Source: Chrysemys picta bellii
Taxonomy: Eukaryota > Chordata > Testudines > Emydidae
Length of the DNA stretch: 64,000 bases
Reading direction: 5' to 3'
NCBI RefSeq assembly: GCF_011386835.1
Contig: NC_088800.1
Location: 57,875,439 to 57,939,438, forward strand
This document shows positions 35,961 through 45,425 of the stretch, one piece after another. Below the pieces are notes generated by a model. That model worked only from the letters and a program-made list of their open reading frames with translations. It was not told the origin of the DNA and searched no databases. Positions within the stretch are counted from its first letter, which is position 1, and every line of letters starts with the position of its first letter. The translations under genes were made by a program, and so were the position numbers.

Positions 35961-36015
35961 CTTCGAAGTCGGAGAGGATCCCCTCCAGGTGATCGTTGAC
36001 GGACAGCTGGGACAT
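35961..36015 (-). CDS. First coding exon of an unidentified Ser/Pro-rich protein gene
   Basis: This 55-nt minus-strand exon encodes MSQLSVNDHLEGILSDFE plus the first base of the next codon. The start codon has A at -3 and G at -1, a favourable Kozak context. The exon ends in GAAG followed by GTAGGG, a good donor in phase 1. Joining it to the exon ending at 22690 completes a GCA codon and gives an uninterrupted reading through DFEALKRSFDMED, which supports both exons. The peptide is acidic and amphipathic and could form a short helix. No signal peptide is apparent, so a cytosolic protein is likely. I do not recognise the family with confidence. The GC-rich sequence just upstream fits a 5' UTR and promoter. 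Other 5' exons or starts cannot be excluded. Confidence 0.72.
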
Positions 36016-36620
36016 CCTGGCTCACTTCCCGGCAGCAGTGCGGGTGGGTGGGTGGCTCACGCCCGGCAGAGCCAGCTGTGCCTCTCTGCCTCCAGCTGTT
36101 GCTCTGCTTCTGGGATGCCCCTCCAAGTCTTCTAGCTTGGGCAGAACCTCGCCATGCCAGAGGGAGAGGAGAGACTCTGGGGAAGGGAAAAGGGGGGAGT
36201 CTGACCCAACTGCCTTCCACCTCCAAGCCAGCCAGCCCCCTCCGGAACCCAGAAGACTTCTGCTCTCTGGGACGAGTGGCAGCGGAGGAGAGCAAAGGGA
36301 AAGAGAGAAGATCCCCTCCCCCTTGCCCAGAGAAAGAATGACAGACCCCCCCTTCCCCCCCACCAAACAGCCCACCCCCAGCTAAGCCCTTGCTGGGATC
36401 ACATTGGCTGCACTGGATTGCCTGTCCCTGCCCTGTGCAGGGAGAGGAGGGGAAAGCAAAGAGGAGGAGAAAGGAGGGGTGGGGGGCCCAGAGTCAGAGC
36501 AGCTCTTGGCACACAGAGAAGTCAGAGAGAGGGAGAAGGGGCGGGGGAGGCTCTGCGGAGCGCTCCAGCAGCGGGGGTGGGGGGGTGAGTTCTGCTCCAG
36601 CTAGGCCCACGGCCCAGCAG
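36016..36620 (-). promoter_or_regulatory. Probable 5' UTR and promoter region
   Basis: The sequence directly upstream of the minus-strand start codon is GC-rich, with purine-rich tracts and a modest cluster of CpGs toward 36550-36780. This fits a TATA-less, CpG-type vertebrate promoter. No TATA box, initiator or transcription start can be placed from sequence alone. Confidence 0.35.
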
Positions 36621-38861
36621 GGCTATAGGGACTGGTAGTGCCCCACCCCCTTCCTGGCGGGATCTGCCCATGTTCCCGGGGTCCCAGGGGATCAGCCCCT
36701 GGAGCCCCTCCTGGGGAGGCTGCCAACAATGCACCAATTGCGGGCTGCGCGCCCACCTGCGCCGTTAGCAGAGGCCACAGGCCACCCTGTTTCCGAGGTG
36801 AATTGGCCCCCATAGCGCACTGTCCCAGAAGGGCTTAGGGGGAGCAGAGATTGGGCACAATAGGGAGAGAGAGGACGGGCTTGGCTCGGCAAGGCAGGTA
36901 TTTCCCAGTTCCACAGCCCACAGGTCGAAGATCACCTAGCGTTTCTTGACCTCCTCCACCCCCATCAGGGAGGGACCCGTTGTCAGCTCAGGCCCATCCG
37001 CTGCAGCCACACTGGAGTAGGACTGGCCTTACTGTCCCAGAGCCAGAATCAGTTACAGGGCCTGACCTGGGGCAGCCGTGGGAAGAGAGATGTTAATCAG
37101 GGTTTCCCAACATCCCCCTCTCTGGAATCCCTGAGGGGGATTTTTGGGGTAACTATCAGTTTGGAAATAGATGCTGCAGGAGCTGACAGCAAACCAGAAG
37201 TGAGGGATGTCGGGGTGACAAGTCTTTGCCGCTCCCCGGGGATTTACAACACCCCACTAGCCTCTCACTGCACAGAGCATGGGGTGCAGCGGGGTGGGGA
37301 AAAGCAGGGGCATTCTTCCATGCTCTGCCCACGAACAAAGCTCCACACAGTAGATTGTGAACGTGCTCAAAATAGTATTGAGGGTGCTCTGCCAGGCTTC
37401 CCGGGCACGGCTGCCCTTTTGGGGGAGGGGACGAGATGGGACTCCACAGCATCACTCCACTCTGGTGGGCTCCTTGGGCGTAGCTCTTCTTCACTGTGTC
37501 TCAGCTTATGGGCCCATCATCTCCTTCTCTCTCAGAGCCCCGGAAGGGCTCCCTCTCCCTTCTATTAGCCAAAGGAATATTGGCATCTACCACAAAAAGC
37601 TGCAGAAGGCCTTGGCAGGAGGGGATTAAAATGGTGGGTCTCACGGGGATCCATTGCAGCACCATGTCCCCAGAGAAGCAGCACTTGCCATAAGAATCTC
37701 CTTTCTTAGTAAAGATCAGTCTACCCTAAGGTCGAGAGGGTACCTTGCCCCCCCGAAGCCTGGCCAAGTCCGCCAGGGACCTTAGCACACTACTCCACAC
37801 CGGGCTCAAGTGAGATGGCCCACGCTAGGCTAACTAGGGCTGCTACTGCAAGCAGGAATCAGTGCCTGCCTCCCGGTGCTCCCCAGAGCTAAAGCAAGGC
37901 AGAGTGAGTGTGTCCCCGGCAGGAAAAGGGTTAGCTCTTCTGCCGACTTGTGCAGTATCTGTTGGTGAGGCGGTTCACAGCCAGCGTGGGCGGGGCAGAG
38001 AAATCCCTTCTCCAAACACAAGATCCCCCTGCAGAGGCTTTCCCCAAACTACCCAGCTTGACACCTTTTAATCCAGCGGCTCAGCTGAAAGTAAACAGCC
38101 AGGGGCTTAAATGGATTCCGGGCCCCTCCCGCACTGGGGCTGGGAGGTGAAGCTCCAATCCAGGGGTAGTGGAGCTGTGGGACCCCGCAGTTTTTGGCAG
38201 GGAGTGGGGCGCATGGGGAGATTTCATCATCGAAATCACCAGCGCCACTTTCAGGGCCACCCTAGCGAATGTCCCCAAGCGCCTTCATGTGTTGCCTCAG
38301 CCCCTCATGCTGTCACCAGGCAGAGCCGTTTACCTGCTGTGTCCAGGACTCTCCATTTCAGCCGGCTTCTCACCCATTTGTCTAATCCAACCCTTCTCGC
38401 GGGAAAGGGGCGCTTTCGACACCTCGCTTGACTCAACATTTGTAGGGAGGGAAAAAGCTCCAAACTTGTCAAAACTGACCCTTTTGTACACAAATATGTC
38501 TGGGTTTCCTGTTTGAAACGACTTTTCATCTCACAATTTAAAAGGGTCTTGTCCCCAGAGTACAAGGAAAGCTCTTTCCGGAGAGCACTGTCCCACTCTG
38601 CCTCTGAGTGGAGACTGTGAGCCCTCCTAGGGCCTGCCCCCCGAACAGATCTGCTGGCTGGGCCACCTTCTCCCTGAACACATCCCAGCTCAGCGAACAC
38701 ACTGATTCCAGGTTCACACTGTTGTCATGAAACCAGCCTGCTCCTGTGTGATAGGGTGAAGTCCAGATACTCAGAACCTCTTATTAACTCCAGATGTGTC
38801 TAAGCCCTTGAGGCTCTTCAGGACACACATCTCATGAGCTGCCAGTTCTCAGCGGTGCGCT
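36621..38861. other. Upstream intergenic sequence; nothing recognised
   Basis: CpG-containing sequence continues to about 36800, then ordinary sequence. No supported exon on either strand. Confidence 0.4.
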
Positions 38862-38869
38862 CTGCTGGG

Positions 38870-39037
38870 CAGGGCTGCCCAGAGGATTCAGGGGGCCTGG
38901 GGCAAAGCAATTTTGGGGGCCCCTTCCATAAAAAAAAAGTTGCAATACTATAGAATACTATATTCTCATGGGGGCCCCTGTGGGGCCCAGGGCCTGGGGC
39001 AAATTGCCCCACTTGCCCCCCCCCCCGGGCAGCCCTA
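38870..39037. mobile_element. 168-bp hAT MITE, 8-bp TSD
   Basis: Ends are CAGGGCTGCCCAG and, inverted, TAGGGCTGCCCGG. A perfect CTGCTGGG flanks both sides (38862-38869 and 39038-39045). Confidence 0.92.
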
Positions 39038-39304
39038 CTGCTGGGGGGCTCCCTGGTTTTTCCCTCCATCCTCATCTTCTGCTAATCCAATAGATAATTA
39101 ACTTGAGTTTTTCTTGCCTGAAAAGACTGTGACTGTGACAACACAGTTAATGCCCCAGGAAGGGGTGAGGGGGCAGGTGGGGAGGGCCCCAGACAGCTGT
39201 GCATTGATGAAGTAATGGAGACTCAAAGGTCCCTAGAGCAGTACAATGGCACTTACAGAAACATGGCCTCTGGCCAGATGCAGCATTCCTTTTTGGTGTG
39301 GCTG

Positions 39305-39400
39305 ACTACGGTTCTAATTTGTTAAGCACCAGCAGTGCGCTCGGCCCTGTACGTACGATATAGACAGTTACTGCCCCAGGGAGCTTACATGGGAACGCGC
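39305..39400 (-). repeat. L2-type 3' tail, reverse
   Basis: GCTCGGCCCTGTACGTACGA and CAGTTACTGCCCCAGGGAGC match the reverse of the L2-tail consensus. Confidence 0.68.
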
Positions 39401-39784
39401 GATCTTGGTGGGACCTAGGAGGTGGATGCAGAGGGACCAGGAAGCACAAGGAGGATGAATGACTTACAGCTTGTTTGGATTTGTTCAAGTATAGGAGACT
39501 CTCTCCTTGCAGCTGATGCAGAAACAGTGAGATCTTCGGAGGGATCTGAGTGAGGAGAGGAGGGTGGCTTGGTGGGTAAGGTGAGCAGACTCTACAGCTG
39601 TGGTCTCAGCATGAAATAGTGGGGGACAGAGGTGGTGGGAGGGGAGATGGGTCCAGGAGAAGGCTTCTCTTACCAAGCTAAAGGGTCAGCGCACCCTGGC
39701 TGTAGGTTTTGCTGGGCACCAATGTACACCACAGTCCTTCTCTCAATGAGTGGGGTCTGTCCCACAAGGTGCTGTTTACATCTG

Positions 39785-39824
39785 TATGCATCCGAAGAAG
39801 TGGGCTATAGTCCACGAAAGCTTA
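39785..39824 (+). mobile_element. 40-bp PLE-derived micro-insertion, 12-bp TSD
   Basis: The body starts TATGCATCCGAAGAAGTGGG and ends GAAAGCTTA. A perfect 12-bp TGTTTACATCTG flanks it at 39773-39784 and 39825-39836. The 5' end is the same as that of the 128-bp element at 26.1 kb, but the 3' 88 bp are absent. It is a complete insertion event of only 40 bp. Confidence 0.85.
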
Positions 39825-39836
39825 TGTTTACATCTG

Positions 39837-40868
39837 GTTACAACTCACTGCAATGGTGCCTGCTGCACTGCTCTCTGGTGGTCTCTGCAGAGGACACTTA
39901 CAGCATTTAAAGAGCCCACAATCAACAGGAAAGTATAGATCAGGATTTAAGTCTCAAATCTCCTTCGTTAGCATAGGGCCTGCCCAGCCCTGGATGGCCA
40001 GGAGCACTGGTTGCTATGGGACTGCAGCCTTCAGCCCTACTCCCGTCTGGCCACTGTGGCTTTTGTTGGCAGGAACAAAGCAGCCCATTCTCTCAGCACA
40101 GACGCTGCTTCCCCACCTGAGCCAGGGTAAGGTAGCAGAGCAGATGTCCTCCGAGGGCGTGTAGGAGAGGCCCATGGACACCTGCCATGGAGTGGCAGAC
40201 AACCCCCAGGTCACTCTCTGAAATAGCTCTGCCTGGTAACATGGCCTCTGCCACCCGCTCAGCAAGAACTGCAGCTCTTGAGGCGAATTCTGCACTAGCC
40301 CTGGCAGCAAGCCATGGTAATGCCAACCAAGAGCAGGACTTGGACCTGTACGTTTAGGCTGAGACAAGGGACAGCAGGGGGGAGTTTTGATTTGAGTTCC
40401 CAGAAGATGGGGCCCCTCTTCACATCATGATGGAAGAGCAATCTGGGGAAACCCACGCTAGGCGGTGTTCCCTCTAAGGCAGATTTGGGATGGTTGGTAG
40501 AACGGCAGAGAGAAGGCCAGTCACAGGGGACAGAAGATCTTGTATCAGGGATCAGTACGACATACCCTTTTCTTCTAAGGAGCGTCAGAACTTTCTGTCT
40601 TTAACCATTTCCCATGAATATCCATTCTAATCCAAAGAAATTCCCACTAGCTTTGGCTGGCTTCACAGCCACATTTGCATTTGCTTCCTGCCAGCTTTCT
40701 AGCAAACAGGTTTCTGGCAGAAATGCTACAGAAACGTCAGCAAACAGTCCCAGACAGTTGATTTCGGACTCCAGCATGAGTATCAGCACCAGAGAACAGG
40801 GTGTAAGCAACTCACAACATGACCTACGAGTCCAGTCAGAACAGCTCATGTATCGGCTGCTCGCACGC
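39837..40868. other. No gene or repeat recognised
   Basis: Unique-looking sequence between two PLE-derived insertions. Confidence 0.4.
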
Positions 40869-40880
40869 CATTTCTAGATA

Positions 40881-40995
40881 AAAGGCAACAGAGGGTCCTG
40901 TGGCACCTTTGAGACTTTTCTGTTAGTCTCAAAGGTGCCACAGGACCCTCTGTTGCTTTTTACAGATTCAGACTAACATGGCTACCCCTCTGATA
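40881..40995 (+). mobile_element. PLE-derived hairpin insertion, 12-bp TSD
   Basis: A 12-bp CATTTCTAGATA flanks the insert (40869-40880 and 40996-41007). Inside, a 31-bp arm (40885-40915) is perfectly inverted at 40926-40956 around a 10-nt loop. The right arm continues through TTTTTACAGATTCAGACTAA to GGCTACCCCTCTGATA, a PLE 3' end. The left arm is therefore an inverted copy of the internal part. Confidence 0.9.
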
Positions 40996-41026
40996 CATTT
41001 CTAGATAGACACTCATCAGTCTCTGG

Positions 41027-42924
41027 CAGGGGCGGCTCTAGGCACCAGCAAAACAAGCACGTGCTTGGGGCAGCCCATTTGCAGGGGCTGCAGGGATCCA
41101 GCATGGGAGCTGAGAACCAACAGGGTGCTCTGGGAGCTGTAGTTTCTTGGTTAGCTCCCTGCCTATAGAGCCAGCCCTGGAGCAGGGAAAAAACTACATT
41201 TCCCAGCATTCTCTTGGCCACTACCAACAGGAAAGAGGGGGAGGGAGTGAGGAAGCTGAGACCTCATGCTGCAGCCTGCTGTGAATGGAGAGCTGCACTG
41301 GGAAGGGTAGGGATTCCATGTTTTAACATTCAAAAAATAGGATATGCCACAGGGAGGGAGGGTAGCCCCACCCTGCCACCATCCACTCCCTCCGACTGCT
41401 CCCCACAGAAACCCCAACCCATCCAACCCCCCTGCTCCCTGTCCCCTGATCACCCCCTCCTGGGACCCCTGCCCCAACTGCTCCCCAGGACCCCACCCCC
41501 TAGGGTTACCATATTTAGTGCCTCCAAAAGGAGGACACTTTAAAGGGGCCCCAGCCCCGCCCCCAGCCCCGCCCCCTCCCCAAAGTCTCCGCCCCCTCCC
41601 CTGCTTCCCGCGAACATTTGAGTCGCGGGAAGCCTGAAGCAGGTAAGGGGGTGTGTGTGTGTGAGGGGGTGTGTGTGGGGGGGGGGAGGGGGGGAGGAGG
41701 CGCGGCCCACCCCCGGCACCGCAGGTCCCCAGCCCGTCCCCCGAGCCCCCGGCCCGGCCCGGCACCGCCGGCCGAGCTCCCGGCCCGGCACCCGGCCCCC
41801 CCGAGCACCGCCGGCACCCAGCCCGGCACCCGGCACACGAGCCGCCGGCCGAGCCCCCCGGCCCGGTCCGGCACCGGGCCCCCCCAGCACCGCCGGCCGA
41901 GCCCCCGGCCCGGCACCCGAGCCGCCGGCCGAGCCGCCCGGCCCCGGGCCCCCCCCCGAGCACCGCCGGCCGAGCCCCCGGCCCGGCACCCGGCACCCGA
42001 GTCGCCGGCCGAGCCGCCCGGCCCCGGCCCCCCCCCCCGAGCCCCCGGCCCCGGGCCCCCCCCCGAGCACCGCCGGCCGAGCCGCCCGGCCCCGGCCCCC
42101 CCCCGAGCACCGCCGGCTGAGCCGCCCGGCCCCGGGCCCCCCCCCCGAGCACCGCCGGCCGAGCCGCCCGGCCCCGGCCCCCCCCGAGCACCGCCGGCCG
42201 AGCCGCCCGGCCGCGGGCCCCCCCCGAGCACCGCCGGCCGAGCCCCCGGCCCGGCACCCGGCACCCGAGTCGCCGGCCGAGCCGCCCGGCCCCGGCCCCC
42301 CCCCCGAGCCCCCGGCCCCGGGCCCCCCCCCGAGCACCGCCGGCCGAGCCGCCCGGCCCCGGCCCCCCCCGAGCACCGTGATATTGCATTGGCAAATTCC
42401 CCATAGAAAGAAAGAGTGGAACAAAAGAATAATAAAGGCACCTCAACTTTTCCTTATTGATGTAGGACAGTCTTATAATATGCATCCAGATATCCTCCAA
42501 TCACACAAGCTGAAAATTGTTCCACTTTACTGCAGTTCTGTAACCATGCAGGAACCAGTCCTGTCTGTGTTCTGTGCACATCTAAAATTCCTGCTGAATG
42601 ACCTGCCCTGGGAGCGAGTTACCAGTGACCCAGGGCTGCGGCGGAAGGAGGGTGCAGGTGGGGGTGGGGGGAAGAGCCCAGGGCTGGGGCGGCAGGAGGT
42701 GTGTGTGGGAGCAATGGTGGGAGGGTAGGGGTGAGCCCAGAGCTGGGGCGGCAGGGTGTGTGTGTGGGGGGGGAGAGCCCAGGGCTGGGGCGGCAGGGGG
42801 TGCAGGGGGCGGGGAGAGCCCAGGCTTGTGGCGGCAGGGTGGTGCGGCGAGGAGCCCAGGGCTGGGACGGGGGCAGCCAAAATTTGTTTTGCTTGGGGCG
42901 GCAAAAAACCTAGAGCCGGCCCTG
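41027..42924. mobile_element. 1.9-kb hAT composite with GC-rich core, 8-bp TSD
   Basis: The left end is CAGGGGCGGCTCTAGG; the inverted right end is CAGGGCCGGCTCTAGG. A perfect GTCTCTGG flanks both sides (41019-41026 and 42925-42932). A second MITE end, TAGGGTTACCATATTT, starts at about 41514 inside it, followed by GC-rich sequence and the minisatellite. The 3' part carries AGCCCAGGGCTGGGGCGGCA units. No transposase remains. Confidence 0.9.
41737..42378. repeat. GC-rich minisatellite in the hAT composite
   Basis: About 640 bp of irregular units of roughly 35-60 bp built from CGAGCACCGCCGGCCGAGC and CGCCCGGCCCCGGCCCCC. It is over 85 percent G+C by eye and CpG-dense. It creates Gly/Ala/Arg- or Pro/Arg-rich open frames of several hundred codons on both strands, which are not genes. 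Confidence 0.92.
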
Positions 42925-42970
42925 GTCTCTGGTCACTGATCTTGTTTGGCGGCTAATTCTCAATGATAAA

Positions 42971-43932
42971 AACAACAAGGAATCTGGTGGCACCTTAAAG
43001 ACTTACACCACTGGCCATCACATACAGCCCCCAGCTAAAACCTCTCCAGCGCATTATCCACGATCTACAACCTATCCTGGAAAATGATCCCTCACTCTCA
43101 CAGACCTTGGGAGGCAGGCCAGTCCTCGCTTACAGACAACCCCCCAACCTGAAGCAAATACTCACCAGCAACTACACACCACACCACAGAAACACCAACC
43201 CAGGAACCAATCCCTGTAGCAAACCTCGTTGCCTACTCTGTCCCCATATCTACTCTGGCGACACCATCAGAGGACCCAACCACATCAGCCACACCATCAA
43301 GGGCTCATTCACCTGCACATCTACTAATGTTATATATGCCATCATGTGCCAGCAATGCCCCTCTGCCATGTACATTGGCCAAACCGGACAGTCCCGCCGC
43401 AAAAGAATAAATGGACACAAATCGGACATCAGGAATGGTAACATACAAAAGCCAGTAAGTGAACACTTCAATCTCCCTGGTCATTCTATTACCGATTTAA
43501 AAGTCACTATCATTGAACAAAAAAAAATTCAGAAACAGACTTCAAAGAGAAACAGCAGAACTAAAATTCATTTGCAAATTTAACACCATTAATCTGGGCT
43601 TGAATAGAGACTGGGAGTGGCTGGCTCATTACAGAAGCAACTTTTCCTCTCCTGGAATTGACATCTCCTCATCTATTATTGGGAGTGGACTACATCCACC
43701 CTGATTGAATTGGCCCTGTCAACACTGATTCTCCACTTGCAAAGTAACTCCCTGCTCTCCATGTGTCAGTATATAATGCCTGCATCTGTAACTTTCAGTC
43801 TATGCATCTGAAGAAGTGAGGTTTTTACCCATGAAAGCTTATGCCCAAATAAATCTGTTAGCCTTTAAGGAGCCACCAGACTCCTTGTTGTTTTGTAGAT
43901 ACAGACTAACACGGCTAGTCCCTGATACTTGA
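42971..43932 (+). mobile_element. 962-bp 5'-truncated Penelope-like element, 13-bp TSD
   Basis: A perfect TCTCAATGATAAA flanks the element (42958-42970 and 43933-43945). The first 34 bp, starting AACAACAAGGAATCTGGTGG, are an inverted copy of the 3'-end block around 43860-43893. Then comes a C-terminal RT/GIY-YIG frame. It ends with GCATCTGAAGAAGTGAGG, a CTTTAAGGAGCCACCAGAC block and AGACTAACACGGCTAGTCCC. PLEs encode reverse transcriptase plus a GIY-YIG nuclease and often carry inverted terminal copies. Confidence 0.93.
43005..43705 (+). pseudogene. PLE C-terminal polyprotein with GIY-YIG nuclease
   Basis: The frame opens at about 43008 with PLAITYSPQLKPLQ, the C-terminal end of PLE reverse transcriptase, followed by RPVLAYRQPPNLKQIL. 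A Cys motif, CSKPRCLLC, precedes the nuclease. The GIY-YIG core reads VIYAIMCQQC, then AMYIGQTGQ, with the expected basic helix RRKRINGHKSDI and then HFNLPGHS. A frameshift in or just after the A-rich stretch at 43518-43560 moves the frame. It resumes as ELKFICKFNTINLGLNRDWE and runs to a stop at about 43702. The nuclease domain is whole but the element lacks most of its RT and a start, so it is dead. In family terms the nuclease nicks the target for primed reverse transcription. Confidence 0.9.
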
Positions 43933-43945
43933 TCTCAATGATAAA

Positions 43946-45204
43946 CAGGTTAGAGACAGTCCTGTGCTGATGGGAGACTGTTTGGAAAGAGGGTGGAACA
44001 AAAGAACATAGACTTAGTGAGGAAGGGCAATACAGCTCAGTTATCTGCAGATAGGAGCAGGACCATTAATGGGGCAAGGTCTGAAGACCAGGAGGAATAC
44101 ATTTCCTCAATCCCGCCCCCGCTCTTTCCACCAGCGTTACAGCCCTAACAGATGCCCATTGCCTTCCGCTGGGAGGGCAGCTGTGGTTTGGACTTTACTC
44201 TTGCCTGGTTGATTCAAGGCCCATCTGCTTCTTTCCTAACTAAACCATGGCTCCTCCTGCTAGCCTTACCAAGCCAGCAGAAAGCTGGATCCTTACTCAG
44301 CCTTGGGAATCTTCCCCAAAAATTATTTGCAGACACTTTGTTACTGGCCATGATGCAAGAGGCAGAAACACAGCCTGATTTTTCCATCCCAGGTGGAGTT
44401 GGCAGCATCTTTCGCCTCGTAAGCTGCAGCCCATTGTCTGGGCCTCACTGAGGGAGGGGAGAATCCTGCAAAGTCTTTTTAATGAGCTATTTTCCCCGAC
44501 TGCTTTGATTTTCAGCCCTGTTTTGTCCTTCCATGGCCCGTCACCAAATACCTTTCAGACTGGGAAGATTTGTCCTCTTTACCAACAGTGCTTCATTTCC
44601 AATTCCTTTGCTTCACTCTCCCACATGATCGCCTGTTCAAAGGAGGAAGGCTCTGCATCAAGGCCAGGAAGGATTGTCTTGGGCAACACAGCCCCAGCAT
44701 AGCCATCTGTCTGTCTGGAGGGAGTATTTCCAATGGCCAGACAAGCCAGCCTCAGAACAAGGTGTCTCTCCTCCAGCTGCTAGCACAGGCCAGCCAGGAA
44801 TTTCCTAACTATATAGCTCCTGCCACTCAAAGAGCAGGGCCAGCTAGACATGCCCCTCTCACACAGAAGGGGAAATAGGGGCTCGTTGGCTAATGATCTC
44901 CTTCCCCTTCTGTCCCCATAAATAGCAGAGGATTTCTCTTCAGGAAACCGGTTACCTATCAATAGCAAAACCGTCCCTGATGTTAACGCACGAGGAGTAC
45001 GCTGACAAGTCTGGATAAAGCTAGAGATGTGAGATGCCCTGGGGCGGGGCTCAAATGAAGAGGGAGAGGTGATGGACCAGCCATTTGTCTGGGTTCATTC
45101 CTTTTGCATTTTGCTTTGACTTGCAGATTCCGAACCTCGGAGGGACAACCCCACTGACGCTACCAGCATCTGCAATGGCTTCCGCCCCAGACCATATGTG
45201 TACA
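43946..45204. other. No gene or repeat recognised
   Basis: Unique-looking sequence after the PLE. Confidence 0.4.
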
Positions 45205-45263
45205 GGCCCAGCTTCTCAAATCAGTGGGAGTTAGGCACCTAACTATCTTCGAAGATCTAGGCC
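45205..45263. mobile_element. 59-bp palindromic MITE
   Basis: Ends GGCCCAGCTTCTCAAA and, inverted, GGCCTAGATCTTCGAA. The middle is GTTAGGCACCTAAC, a relative of the MITE at 19.3 kb. Confidence 0.65.
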
Positions 45264-45289
45264 TTCATCCCATTGGTAGGTCTCCATGA

Positions 45290-45425
45290 CAGGCATGTAT
45301 CATTGCCCTCACTTTACAGATGCAGGAACAGAGGCACGGGGAGGGGAAGTGATTTGACTAAGGTGGGTCTCCTGGTTCCCAGCCCACTGGATCACATTGC
45401 CAGTCTAGTCATCGCAGCTTCAGAA
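45290..45425 (+). repeat. MIR-type SINE fragment
   Basis: CTTTACAGATGCAGGAACAG, GGCACGGGGAGG and AAGTGATTTGACTAAGG are diverged MIR sequence. Confidence 0.7.

Noticed and set aside
41163..42728. Open frames of 445, 308 and 294 codons (minus) and 357 and 262 codons (plus)
   Set aside because: They read through the GC-rich minisatellite of a hAT element. The Gly/Ala/Arg or Pro/Arg repeats are by-products of unit composition, and frames on both strands are equally open.
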